Positions 18,477 through 30,153 of a stretch of DNA of 33,864 bases are shown here, piece after piece (the first letter of the stretch is position 1; each line of letters begins with the position of its first letter). The stretch is from positions 1 to 33,864 of the forward strand of contig JAIWNE010000201.1 in the NCBI GenBank assembly GCA_025331445.1. The letters are read 5' to 3'. The notes under the pieces are model-generated. The model ran no database searches. It was not told where the DNA came from and worked only from the letters and a program-made list of their open reading frames with translations. A program made the translations under genes and the position numbers. This DNA comes from Blakeslea trispora. Taxonomy: Eukaryota; Mucoromycota; Mucoromycetes; Mucorales; Choanephoraceae.

Positions 18477-20151
18477 ATGAGTCATAGAAAGTTTGAAGAA
18501 AGTGAAGACAACTGTGAAGTTTTAGAGGAAGAAAACCGTAGCATTATTATGGGCCTTATCTCACAACTTCGAAAAGGAAGCGACCTCTCTCGAATTACTT
18601 TACCTACTTTTGTGTTAGAGCCTAGAAGTCTACTTGAGAAACTATCTGATTTCATGAGTCACCCAGAGCTTTTAGTCAAGTAAGTGTTTTTGTTTATTGT
18701 GTGTGTGTGTGTTAAAAAAAGTGGGCTATTTTCTTTTTTTTTAAGTATTGGAAACCGACATTTAAATTAGGGCTTCCAAAACTGCAGATCCAGTAGAACG
18801 ATTTGTTGAAGTATGTCGCTTTTTTCTCTCTGGATGGCATGTGAAACCTAAAGTAAGAGTTCATGTTACTTTGTTCATACACAATTGAACTTGACGAAAA
18901 GAAAAAAAAAATTTAGGGCGTGAAAAAGCCATATAATCCTGTGCTTGGAGAATTCTTTCGTTGTGAATACAAATTGAAGGATGGCGTGAAAGCCATGTAC
19001 ATTGCTGAGCAAGTCTCACATCATCCTCCTGTCTCTGCCTACTATTATACTTTACCTGAACTAGGCATCTTTGTGAAGGGCGAGGCTCATCCTAAAGCCA
19101 AGTTTTTGGGTAACAGTGCAGCAACCATCATGCAAGGATATTCTCGTATTACATTTAGCGAGTTACAGAATGAAACATATGAAATCACAAATCCCAATGT
19201 GTATGCTCGTGGTATTTTGTGTATGTGTTTATAAACAGGCTCTTTCAATCACGTGGTTTAACGTATGCTCTTTCTTATATAGTTGGAAAGATGACAATGG
19301 AAATAGGAGATCAATCAGTGGTGCGATGTGCCTCATCTGGTCTTGTTTGTGAACTTGATTTTAAATCCAAGGTATACATAAACATCAAGACAACGTTTAA
19401 GGCTTTCTCATGTGTTTTACTTAGGGATTCTTCTCTGGACGATACCATTCAGTTTCTGGAAAGATCAAGAGAGAAGCAACACAAGAGGTTCTTTATGAGA
19501 TCTCTGGTATTTGGACAGAAGAGTTATTTATCAAAAAGAAGGTAAAACATCTTGAGGATATCACTCAAGCGAATATACCCTAACATACAAACCAGTCTTC
19601 AAAGGAATCATTCTTCAATGTCAAGGATCACACTGTTGTTCACAAGCTTGTTGAACCACTCGAGAATCAAGAATGGAACGAATCAAGAAAGTAAAGAGTC
19701 AAAAGAGAGTCAAAAGAGGATGGATAGAAACTGACTCTTGTATCTTAGGCTTTGGTCAAAAGTTACTGCTGGATTGGTAACTAAAGATCTGGATACAGCA
19801 ACCGATGAAAAGACGTTTATTGAAGATAGACAGCGAGCAGAAACAGCAGCTCGTTTAAAGGAGGGACTTCAATGGCATTCGCGCTTTTTCACTTTAAACC
19901 AAAATGAGGAATACGAATTTAATGGTGCTAAAGGGTAAGTCATGATAGTTGAAGAAAAAATACACATCTTTGCTAAAAAGAAAAGATTTGGATGTTTTAG
20001 AGTTGATTTCAGAAATTTGCATCAAACAGGCAAACACCTTGAAGAGTATATTTTCAATCATAATACAACACCTTCACATTCAAACACAGAAGCACTCGTT
20101 GGTGAATACAATCGATCTGACGTAGGCGGTCGTAAAACCATTACAGCTTAA
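18477..20151 (+). CDS. Oxysterol-binding-protein-related lipid transfer protein (Osh6/7, ORP5/8 type)
   Basis: Eight exons (18477..18679, 18771..18852, 18917..19220, 19283..19371, 19425..19541, 19596..19690, 19749..19934, 20001..20151) give 408 aa, an ORD-only protein without PH or ankyrin domains. The lid and early core read ITLPTFVLEPRSLLEKLSDF (about 40-59), the motif typical of the phosphatidylserine-binding Osh6/7 and ORP5/8 group. KKPYNPVLGEFFRCEY and the family fingerprint EQVSHHPP (126-133, with the two PI4P-contacting His residues) follow. The Lys/Arg-containing C-terminal part ends around LKEGLQWHSRFFTL. Known members exchange phosphatidylserine for PI4P at ER-plasma membrane contacts; that role here is inferred from the lid motif. 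The last exon adds a 50-residue tail. Confidence 0.93.
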
Positions 20152-20237
20152 GAGGGAGAGAATAGAGAAATTATAATTCAACAATTTTTTTTTTTTTTAT
20201 ACAATATATACAATTTTCTCTTTAACATAAAAAAGAA

Positions 20238-21587
20238 CTATGGGGCTTTTTGAGTATGGGAATTGAGACCTGCTTGATCCATATCAGTGCCTATGGCTTC
20301 TTCAATATCTTTTGAATCTATCTTTAGATTGATCTTATCAGGCTTATAATCATCAAACTCCTTTTCGAGATCTCTGTAACCTGTCAATCGATAGACAATA
20401 GCACTCACAAACCAAGTGAGAATAAAAGCACCAACAATGATAATACCTATCCATTCAAAACTATCGGACAGGAAATACCAAAATTGCCACCATCCATTAT
20501 CCAGTTCAAGTTGGCTACCAATCAATGAAAACAACTCAATGGCAGCTACGATGACAGCAACAACAACACTGATGGATGTGATGGTTAGGTTATAGAATAA
20601 TTTACGAACAGGGTTGACATAAGCCCATTTGTAAGTGAAGAGCATCAACATACTATCCAATGAATCAATCAGGGCCATTCCTTAAAAAAAAAAGAGAGAG
20701 TCAGTATGTCTTGTGTTGATTTTGTGTATATTCTTTTTACCTGAAGCAAACAGAATTGGAAGCATAATGATCAACCACATAGACATGCCATTAGCCCCTT
20801 GAACAGCAGTAATACCCAGTAAGGTCACTTCAGAAGCAGTATCAAAGCCTAAACCAAACAAGAAACCCAAAGGATACATTTTCCATGATGCATTGACAAA
20901 ACGAAAGACTGGACGAAAGAATCGACCCAGGATACCGCGGGTACTTAGATACTCTTCAATATCGATTTCAGTATAAACACCTTCCTTTTTCACCTGACGC
21001 ATTGTCTTGATCACACCAATCATGCAGATCAAGTTCAAAATAGCAATTAGTGCCAGAAAAGTAATGGAGACAGATGTACCAATCAAGCCGCCGATCTTGG
21101 AAAAGTCATCAATGTTATTGGCTACTGCATTTGCTGTGGCAGCCACTATGATAGAGGTAATAAACACCACAGTAGAATGACCCAATGAGAAGAACAGGCC
21201 AACACAAACAGGGTGTTGATCATGATTGAGTAATTTGCGGGTTACGTTATCGATAGCAGAGATGTGATCTATTGGTTTTAATGCAATTTATTGTCTGAAC
21301 CCTTTCTTGATTTTTTTTGGGAGTTTACCTGCATCCACAGCATGTCTAAGGCCCAACGTGTAAGCAAGAGCACCTGTACCTATCATGGATGGGTATGGCT
21401 TAAATAGAATGACTGCAACAACCCATACAACCACCTGTAGAACAGATAGACCCAACAACAACAAAAGTACTTTGAATCGAACTTTATGTGGATCAGGACC
21501 AAAAAATATCTTGTAGGCAAAAGAGTTCTCGGACATAAACCTCAATGCAAATCTGCCCAAGAATCCTGGTACATGATGTGTATCCAT
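20238..21587 (-). CDS. High-affinity nickel/cobalt transporter (NiCoT family)
   Basis: Three exons (21329..21587, 20741..21268, 20238..20680) give 409 aa with about eight hydrophobic segments. The NiCoT signature RHAVDADHI (H82-x4-D-H88) in the second transmembrane helix is formed exactly across the first intron. The second signature LGFDTASEV is in the middle of the second exon (FLFGLGFDTASEVTLLGITA), and the third exon starts at GMALIDSLDSMLML. NiCoT permeases import Ni2+ or Co2+ across the plasma membrane; in fungi such as fission yeast (Nic1) nickel import serves urease. The start MDTHHVPGFLGRF was chosen over an in-frame ATG 33 bp upstream because of its position and composition. Converges with the Osh gene (86 bp between stops). 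Confidence 0.95.
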
Positions 21588-23354
21588 TTCAAGCTGTTTT
21601 AGATAAATAGTATAAAACAAGTAAATATGTATATATAAAGAAGAAGAATAGAAAATAAAGGCTACCTGGGGGGATATTTATGCTGGCTACAATACACAAC
21701 ATCATGCTTTCCCCCCTTACAATCGAAGTCAGATTAAGATAAGCGAGTTTAAATTTTTGTAAATAAGGGTATACTGGTGATACAAAACGCTTAAGGCAAG
21801 TTTATCTATTGATAACAAACAAAGCTACAGAAAAAAAAAAGCGGTCTTTTTTTTTTTTAAATCAAAACATGAATAGTGAACTCTTTAGAGCCCTAGAAAG
21901 ACCTAGATGATAACTTTCCTTCTGTCAAGACATATATTTTCATAGACTTTGTTGTTACTTGTCTTACCCTGATAGATATCCATCAGACAGAGCTTGCTTC
22001 AAGCCAAATCTCCGCTTGGTTCGATCTTTGTTACACTATGGTTACTTTTTTCATAGCTCCTTAGCTACACTGAACTTTGTGTATTGATGTTTTATATATC
22101 TTTTGTATCAAGATAACAATTGTTGATAGAAGGAGAAGGAGAGTTTCCTGGAAATGCCAATGCTTTGATCTTTATGTTTACATTGTCATTCTTACTTTAC
22201 TCTTCACTCGCTAGCTAGTTGAGCAATCATTTTAACTTCTTGCTCTTTCTCTGAAATGTCATGTTGTAGAAGAGTTGTATGAGACTCAAGCTATTATTCA
22301 CGTAACTGATAACAATATGTAGCTCTAAATTGGTTACTCGATTGATAGACTAACAAGCTAGACAAACTAAAATGATTCTATTCGCTTGTGCCTTATCATT
22401 GCTTTCATTTATCAAAGCGTTTAAAAAAAAAAGAAACTTTATTTTATAAAAAACCCCTTCTCATACGTTCTTCTAGTTCATAGAGAAATGACTAGTTGAT
22501 TTCTATTCAACCCTCCCTTTTTATTTTATTTCGGCTTACCTAATGAAACGCCTATCGCAGTCAGACAAACAAAAACTGTTGCAAAGTCTTCCTTTGCACA
22601 AACACATAGATGAGCTTTTTAATTATGAGACTCATTCTGCACAAGGGTTTTTTTTTTCTGCAGAGTTACTATTATTTTCCACTTGGCTCTATTTGTTTGC
22701 TTTGTTCAAGTTAGTGTGGGTCTGACAAGAATGATAACTCAAGCATGTTTTCTCTTTTTGATGCCTTTGCCTAGCATTGGTTTTTTGTTTAGTACAATAA
22801 GTTGATTGTAGATTTTTAAATTTCAAAGTTGATAAAATCTTTGATAGAGTGATTAAAAGATAAAAAAAAAAAAATAGTGACATGAACCTATCCGTGGAAT
22901 CCATGACAACCTAGAATTCAGGGCTATCAAGGTGTTACACAAGAGGTAACCTTTTTTTTTTTTTCTTAGCATTACAGTTTAAACTGAACAAGAGTATGTT
23001 TAGACTCCAAGAAGGTAAGCTTGAAATATAGAATCAATTGTCAAACAAGTGAAAACACACTTGAATAAATAGCATCAAATAAATTCACTTTTTTTTTTTT
23101 GTGGATGTCCAAGACAAAACTAGATTCGAGTAGCCTATTTCAGGAAATGTTGCAACAATGGCCATTTTTAGGAGTATGTTGTTAACAATTGACTTGAAAT
23201 AGAATACTGTAGCCATGTCTAGGCAAACAACCTTAACCCAATGTCAAGACGCTCTCTCTCTCTCTCTTTTTTTTTCCTTCATCATTGGTTTCTTCCTCTT
23301 CTTTTGTATTTTTTTTCTTTTGCAATATTTAATAGAGGATAGCTCACATTCAAC
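21588..23354. promoter_or_regulatory. Intergenic between nickel transporter and TMEM198-like gene
   Basis: This divergent region of 1.77 kb is AT-rich with scattered poly-A/T runs. A (CT)n run lies at 23252-23267 followed by T tracts about 90 bp before the TMEM198-like start. An open frame of 60 codons at 22543-22725 has no recognisable homology and looks fortuitous. Nothing else can be supported. Confidence 0.4.
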
Positions 23355-24546
23355 ATGAAGTTCTCAAAACACTTGATATTTGCATTTGCAATGATTGTTT
23401 TCATGATGGTTGTGTCTGCATCGCCTATTTCAGACAATGATAATCTCATGAGAATAAACAATCAACCCACAAGCACAATCAAACATAAACGAGATTTGCT
23501 TGATCTCCATAATTCAGGAGGAGGCACAAAGACAACTACCACAACAATGACAGCGACAAATACAGCCACTCATACTCCAACCTCCATACCAGCTTCTTCA
23601 GACCCCAGTAAGATTCTTTGCATAAAAATTGGATGTAGAAGATGTACTGATTTTCCTTTTCCCATCTATTAGAGATTATTTATGGTGGTGAAGGCATTAC
23701 ACCACAAAATGGTGTTGTTGGTGCTGTTCTAATTATCTTGGGTCTTTACTTGATGGTATTTGGTTTCCGTTCTTTCAGAATCACTTTAGCAGTCTGCGGT
23801 TTTCTTACTTTTGGCTTGATCACTTGGGTCGGTATGGCCAACAATCAACCTTATTATGGTTACATAAACAACGATGTCACTATGATTGCGGTGCCTGCTG
23901 GTCTTGGAATCTTGGGTGCCATTATCTATGCACTTTTCTGGAATATCTCTATTTACCTTGTTGGAGGTAAGTCTATCACTAAAAAAACCTGTTGGTTTTC
24001 ACTGATATCAAACTAATTCTTTTTTTTTCAATGTAAACTACAGCCTTGGGTGGATTTGCATTGGCTCTCTATATTTTATGCTGTAGATCTGATCTTTTGA
24101 TTACTCAAGTAGTTGCAAGAGCAGCATTCTTAGTTGCATTGCCTGTCTTTATGTCATTCATTACCTTCTTTGCCGAGCGCTATGTTTTGCTTTTCACGTT
24201 TGCATTCACAGGGGCGTACTGTTTCATTGTGGGTATTGAATTTTTGGCTCATACAGGTTATTTGGCTGGTATCAAATCAATCTTGGATGGTAATCCATAT
24301 CATCGTGTTGTCTATAGCATCAATACAAAGATCATTGTGCTTATTGTCTTTGTGGGTGTCACTTTTCTGATTTCATTTGCTTGGCAATTCGTCTACAACC
24401 GAGGCCAGAAATTCGGTGTAGTATTTGTTGAAGTAAAACAGACCAAGGAGGTCAAAGAGGCTCCCCCACCAAAGAAAGATGGACCTGGTGATCCCGGAAA
24501 AGTAGACAAGAGTGAGCCTCATGTTGAAGAACAACCTAAACATTAA
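23355..24546 (+). CDS. TMEM198 / DUF4203 family seven-TM protein with signal peptide
   Basis: Three exons (23355..23607, 23673..23966, 24044..24546) give 349 aa. An N-terminal signal peptide (MKFSKHLIFAFAMIVFMMVV, then SASP) is followed by a luminal Thr/Ser-rich segment with a dibasic KHKRD site (about 44-48) that a Kex2-type protease could cut. Seven hydrophobic helices then start at about residue 96. The stretch GAVLIILGLYLMVFGFRSFR followed by FGLITWVGMANN matches the DUF4203 pattern of TMEM198-type proteins. The cytosolic tail is charged and Pro-rich (VKEAPPPKKDGPGDPGKVD). Human TMEM198 is linked to Wnt/LRP6 signalling, but fungal members have no established role. The intron at 23608 separates the luminal segment from the membrane domain. 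Confidence 0.88.
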
Positions 24547-24801
24547 GAACTATACATCTACATAACTTAAATATATATATATATCTGCACAATTGAGCAC
24601 CATATCTATAACTATTTTTTTTTTAGCAATAAAGAAAATATATACAGGAAAAGAGAGTTGGAAGTATACAGATATTTTACCAAAAACAATGTAAGGAATA
24701 ACTGTCTTGTATTGAAGACTAGAAAGAGCATCTATAGTATACCATTAATCAATGGTGTATATACCTCACTGTTTATGACGCCTTGAGCTTATATTAATGG
24801 T

Positions 24802-24927
24802 TCAAAGTGCATGAAGAAAGAAAGAGAAAGGCAAGAAATGTAACGCTATGGTTAAACTCATGACTTGTCTTGTTTTGACTCCAAAGCTCTCCATACGCGT
24901 TTCTATTTGCTCATAAAGATCTTGCTT
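24802..24927 (-). pseudogene. Possible orphan last exon (tail-anchor-like), low confidence
   Basis: After an acceptor-like sequence ending gcttgtag, an open frame of 41 codons and a stop reads KQDLYEQIETRMESFGVKTR and then a hydrophobic segment (VMSLTIALHFLPFSFFLHAL). An amphipathic helix followed by one C-terminal membrane segment resembles a tail-anchored protein end. I found no convincing upstream exon, so it may be chance, a remnant, or part of a gene with small exons. Confidence 0.2.
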
Positions 24928-25211
24928 CTACAAGCAACAAGAAAAGACATGTTTTTCTAGCTTGCTACTTTCTCACATTTTAGCATATTCCAACGAAAAG
25001 ACTAGTCGCTATTTTTATTAGGTAATCCACGAGAATAATAGATGGATAGGAAAAATACTCATTTATCAATAGCACTATATTGGATAGATAAAGAAATTCA
25101 AAGACAAGAAAAGAGACGGTGCTTTAACTGTTGATATCACTAGTTGTTTTTTTCTTTCATTTGATGTTTCTATTACTGTTATTTTTTGTTGACAGTAATA
25201 TTTTCTTGCCC

Positions 25212-25382
25212 TTAAAGTTTATCTTTATTCACCAGCTGAAAAGCGTTTTTGTATTCTTGTTCCCCTAGCTGGTAGATGGCTTTCCTGATTGGTGTTGATG
25301 AGAAAGCCAATAACTGTTGCTTGCTTAATCTGGCCCTATGTTTTTCAGATAATGCTGCATCTAAACTACATCCAAGAGTGTT
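25212..25382 (-). pseudogene. Short protein-like open frame, low confidence
   Basis: An ATG-initiated frame of 56 codons reads MNTLGCSLDAALSEKHRARL and later RKAIYQLGEQEYKNAFQLV. Its composition is more protein-like than that of surrounding frames and it could be helical. It has no recognised family. It lies on the same strand as, and upstream of, the fragment at 24802-24927, so both may be parts of one unrecognised or decayed gene. A gtgaat donor after AFQL is possible but not convincing. Confidence 0.2.
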
Positions 25383-28300
25383 CATGCTGGTACCCAATCA
25401 AACAACGGCTATGGTTTTTTTTTGGCATTGAGATTTTCCTGCTTGGTTATTACTGATCTGATACATGTCTTCAAAGAGGGGCTATAAAGCCCTTTCTTAT
25501 ATCCTTGAGAATATTATAAACATCTATTGCCAAGTCACTCCTTTTGTAGTTTAGCACAAGTAATTACCTTTTTTTTTTCTCTTTAATTAAACTTTTGCAG
25601 GATATTGGTTGACTTGTCATTTTTTACCCGTTCTTTCTTATTTTATTCAAAAGAGTTGACTTTCAAAAAAAAAAGCAAATGAGACATTTCCGAATAAAGT
25701 GTAGTTCCAGTCCTTATAACCATACAAGTTAGGGGAAAACAAAAGAGCCTGATGTCTTACCAAAACCAGCCCTACAGGACAGGCGATATGGAAAATCTTC
25801 GGACTTGAAGCAGCTATCATAAATCCTATCATGTAATCAATAAGTTAATATCCTCTTTTTTTTTTATCTACAGATAGTTTAGTGCATGTACATCAGGCTC
25901 AACCCCATCTTTGTTCTTAGTTTAGTAAGGTATTAGAATATGCATAAATCAAAATTAGTCATATTCTAAAAATGCCTTTTTGATTTTATAAGATAGAAAA
26001 AAAGTGTGCCCCAGTATGTATGCATCTTGTATCACTTTGTTTTTTTTTGATGTGGCTGCTGAGTGACACATTTATTTAATTACAGTGCGGTCTGTGCTGT
26101 AAAGCAACAAAAATTTGAGAGTAAACTGCTCATATGCATCTTCTTCATTTTACTGCTTCTCAGGTAGAAAAAAAACTAAATGTGTCATTTTTTATTGTCC
26201 ACTAAAATAGATGGTGTATCTATCTTGGATAAAACCAACATGCTCTTTTGTAATCCTAACAAAAAAAAACAGCATGACTCCATCAGTATAGAAAGGAAAA
26301 CACGGGATTTCTCTTTCAATTTCCAGAAATACATATATCTCAGTAAACTTTAGAAGCGGAAGATCTTTGTCTTTATAAGGAGTTTGATTTTGGGGTACCT
26401 GCATTTTGTTATTAAAAGGTTCATTCGAATAACATTCAAATTTGTTGCAGAGAGAAGAGAGAAAAAAAAAGGCAATTTTTAGTCAAGCCCAACTAAAGAG
26501 TCTTCATAGACATACAATAAACGTGAGAAACATGTTAATTTTACGAAAATAAAATCACTTGATCCAAGATAATGCATGTTGTATTTATTCAAAGTGAATG
26601 GCACTCCAGTTTCTTCCCTACTTTGCTCTTAAAAGGATAGTATCGAATGTTGAATTGCTGAACAAAAGTATACAAAAACTGACAACTGAAGGTAATACAA
26701 GTGATTGTCTCCTATTCAAAGGAATTTTAATATACGGGTATTAGAGTTATACCTGTTGAAGGGTTATACCATGTTGCATGAAAGATACAGTGTATATGCA
26801 TTCAAAGTTACATGGGCAGCAAAACTTTATTGTCTTTTTTTTTGTCAATGGAACATATGTTCTTCTCCCCACTGAATTTCTCAACCTTTCATCATAAGCA
26901 TTTTCAATTAATTATACAGGAACCCGAAAATGCATTGAAAGTGTGACAAAGAGATGTTGGAATATGATGGATTCTTTTTCTAACAAACGCGGTGCTATAA
27001 ATAATTATTCACATCGCCTGAGCAAAGCAGTGAGCAATTGTCTGTGTTACTCGATCGTTTTGACAATTTCCTCAATGTTACATTTAAACGTTAGAATAAA
27101 AAAGAAAGAAACACAATTACATCAAGCCTGTTCCCAAAGAAGGCAGTTTAAAAGAAAAAAAAAAACAGATTATCAGCAAGAGAGAGAAAAATAGCCATTG
27201 TTGGTTCTGTAGGAAGAAGTCTGTGTAAAACAATGTCGTTTAATTAGCAATAGTATCTCATGTAAAAAAAAAAAAGGAACACTACTACCATTACCGTTTG
27301 CCAATGATCTCAATGCATCATCTCAAAAAAGCATAATTCAATAGCAACAAAATTTCTTGCATTTTCTTACTAACCAAGCTACTGTTTATGATGTACAGCA
27401 ATTAGTCATACAGAGTGATTTTTTTGTTCCTAGAAAAAAAAACACTAAATTTCAATAGAGTCTATTGTCAGTCTACTATGAGTAGACCGTGCATTTTACA
27501 TTTGCCCTGATTGAGTACCAAAGAAAAAAAAAAGACAAGAAACTAGAGTGCGGTATTATCGAAAATATCATAAATGCTATGTTCTAGATCAATATTCGCA
27601 GTAGATTCTAATCAATTGGGTAAGTTTTAACACTGATTTCTATTTTAGACACTCGCAGTTTTTTTTAAGATCTAAATGACGAGTCTATACGACCCTGGAA
27701 AATCTGGTAGGTTATTGGGTAAGTTGCTTGACTCTGTCTATTTAACCTTTTCTCTCATTCACTCACTTGAATCATTCTTGAGATCGATCTCAGAAAGCTA
27801 CTTTGCCTATGTCCAATGTGGTATCATTTCCGTAGAACTTGTTTTTTTTTATCTAAAAAGAAAAAAGACAGCCTATACACACATACAGATGTTTGTCAAG
27901 TCCGTTTAATGAGCTGATGGTCAAAAAGAGAAGGTCTCTTTCCAAAAGGAGAGTAAGGAGCGACTATATCCTTAACATCTTGTTTTGGAATGATCTTATC
28001 CTGTTGTTACGAGAGCGATTTCTCTCTTTTGTCTCTAACAGTCAACAATCAGCTTTGCAGTTACAAGTAAACTCATTGTCCTCAAATAAGCTTATCATAT
28101 TATCTATCAAAGAAATTGCCTTATATAATATTTACTCTAGTCAAATAAAGACCCTAGATTTCATCCTGTTCTTTCATTCTATTATGGTACATGAAACAAA
28201 GTCAATGAGATTTGGCCGGAGAATCTTATTTTTCCAAGATAAATATAATGCAGCTGGGAGTTCAAGAAAAAGCTAAAACGATCGCTGTTCGGTGCCCAAA

Positions 28301-28906
28301 TCTTGCTCACTTGTAGAGGTAGAGGTTATCTCGTTAGTATGTGCACGGGCGCGTGATTGTACTACAAACAAAATGTTCTCCTTAAAATGGGCAATGATTC
28401 TACAAGACAAGCCCAAAGAATCGAGTCATTGGCAAAATAAAGAGAGAGAGAGGGAATATGTATCAGAGGCTTTCTTTTTGTTTTTTCTTGGCGTTATGGT
28501 CAATTCTTATCAAGTTTTACTTTGCGAAATACGAGAGAAGATCAAGTTAAGTCTCAGCTTGTCTTCCTTACAATAGGAGAAAGCTATTGCTAAAGCTATT
28601 GTTATGTTAGCCGAGAAATCAGATCACTCTATAGGCACGTATGCCTTGCCTATCATTATCATGTTAGTGACACCTGTTTTTTAGTAAAAAAAAAAAAAAA
28701 AGAAGATATTACAATGTGTTGAACACAAATCAAACAAAAAAAGGTCATGGGTCTTTCGGAATATTATAGCAACAAAGGAGCTGCTTCATAGGCTAGTTTT
28801 AGAGATCTAGTAGTTTTAAGCAAGTCAGCCGTACCACGCTTCGCCACTTGAATAAATTGCCCGTAAAGCCGGTAAATGCTAAAAAAAAAAAAGGTCCAAG
28901 ACATCC

Positions 28907-28916
28907 TATATAAAAA
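28907..28916 (+). promoter_or_regulatory. TATA box of the bHLH gene
   Basis: The sequence tatataaaaa lies 98 bp upstream of the bHLH start codon, a reasonable distance for a core promoter with a short 5' leader. Confidence 0.55.
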
Positions 28917-29013
28917 GCCCTCAACTTTCCCTAAACATTTACCTTTTTTTTTTGGAACATTTCAAATTCTTATTTATATACATCAATATCTTCTTCTACT
29001 TGCTTAATTCACA

Positions 29014-30153
29014 ATGTATCAACCCCTCGATCAACCATATGTAGAACAAAAGTCTATCATCAGCAATCCTGATCTCCTTTTGCTCTTTGATGGATATCCC
29101 AATAACACAAACACTTTTGAAGATAGTCCATCGAGGAAAGCCTCCATCTCTACTTCTGCTACTGCCTCTCCGCCAATGAATGAAAAGGAATTGGCTGAGC
29201 ATACAGAAAACGATGAGTTAGATATCTCTCCTAATTATAACTCAAGGAGGTAATTAAATGACAGAATAAAATAGCCTGACATGTCCACTCACTATCAGTC
29301 CTATCAGCCGTAGAACTTCATTAAATAAAGCAGAAAGAAGAGCAGAACACAACGCCATTGAGCGTGCTCGTCGAGAATGCCTCAATTCCAAGTTCCAGCA
29401 ATTGGCAGAAGCTCTTCCTAATCTACAGAACCACCGACGTCCCTCCAAAGGCCAGATAGTTGAAAAAGCATTAGACTGGGTCAAACAAAACATGACAAAA
29501 GAAGACAGATACCAGTATCAAATTTTACAGCTACAGAATGAAAACAAGCGGCTGCTCAATCAGATTAGCATGGGACAGCATGAAAAGAGTAAGAGCGGCA
29601 TCATTACTCCCCCTGTCTCTTCATCATCCCCAGTTGTTGCTCCATTTCCACCCAATCTTCGCCAGCAGCAATTTCCTGCTAGCTCCACACCTACTACTTC
29701 ACTTAATACAAGAAGTTGTAGTAACAGTAGTGGCAGCAGTAGCGGCAGTACTACTCGAATGCCTTCTTATTCTACAGATAGCATCTCTCTCATGCTTCCT
29801 ATCAGTATGGATTGGAATCCACAGCAAAGTGATTTCCCCATGACAGCACCTACAGACTACATGATGCCTTCAATTTCTTCTTCGTCCAGAGCTACGCAGC
29901 AAGACGACGATGAGGACAGTAACTCCTCAAACGAAGAATCACAATACTATTCAGATAGTCAATTAGGATACTCAAATGTTCATCCTTATGCCTGTAAGTA
30001 TTTTAAAAAAGCAGAGTTATTCAGTTGAGCAAGGTACTTATTCGTTTTCTAGTGTTTGATATGAATAGTACATTACCAGTCTCCAACACACAGTGGGATA
30101 AACCACAGTTGAATTCCGAATACCCATATGCATGCTCCTCAATGACTTTCTAA
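29014..30153 (+). CDS. bHLH transcription factor (group B type)
   Basis: Three exons (29014..29249, 29299..29993, 30053..30153) give 343 aa. The bHLH domain lies at about residues 89-140: basic region KAERRAEHNAIERARRE, helix 1 CLNSKFQQLAEALPNL, a loop with NHRRPSKG, helix 2 QIVEKALDWVKQ. The basic region has His96, Glu100 and Arg104, the 5-9-13 H-E-R pattern of group B proteins that bind CACGTG. A leucine-containing coiled segment follows (YQILQLQNENKRLLNQISMG). The rest is Ser/Thr/Gln-rich and acidic (about 170-300), typical of an activation region. Its target genes are unknown. Splicing of the last intron replaces a short intron-encoded tail by LFDMNSTLPVSNTQWDKPQL. Confidence 0.93.

Larger units (their letters stand above)
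24547..29013. other. Gene-poor intergenic region, 4.5 kb
   Basis: No complete gene can be supported. The stretch has short open frames of up to about 125 codons, most beginning at non-ATG codons and without splice partners. It also has an (AT)n run near 24570-24582, an inverted repeat with a 7-bp stem near 27474-27490, and many poly-A/T runs. Two fragments are listed separately because they look more protein-like (24802-24927 and 25212-25397). The right end is the promoter of the bHLH gene. Confidence 0.5.

Noticed and set aside
19942..20151. Separate small ORF after the Osh core
   Set aside because: It is the last exon of the Osh gene: splicing at 19935-20000 joins it in frame.
22543..22725. 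Open frame of 60 codons starting MKRLSQSDKQ
   Set aside because: No homology, a Phe-rich stretch arising from a T run, and no flanking exon.
25647..25832. Minus-strand frame resembling a membrane protein fragment
   Set aside because: Short, no ATG-supported start context and no motif that identifies a transporter.
26731..26750. Sequence atatacgggta resembling part of the MULE TIR
   Set aside because: Only a short match with no partner repeat or duplication; consistent with chance.
27676..28276. Two overlapping open frames of 77 and 127 codons
   Set aside because: Composition is low-complexity Ser/Leu/Ile, with no family signature; the second does not start at ATG.
28292..28576. Open frame of 94 codons in the gene-poor region
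   Set aside because: It starts at GTG, has no recognisable motif and no splice partner.
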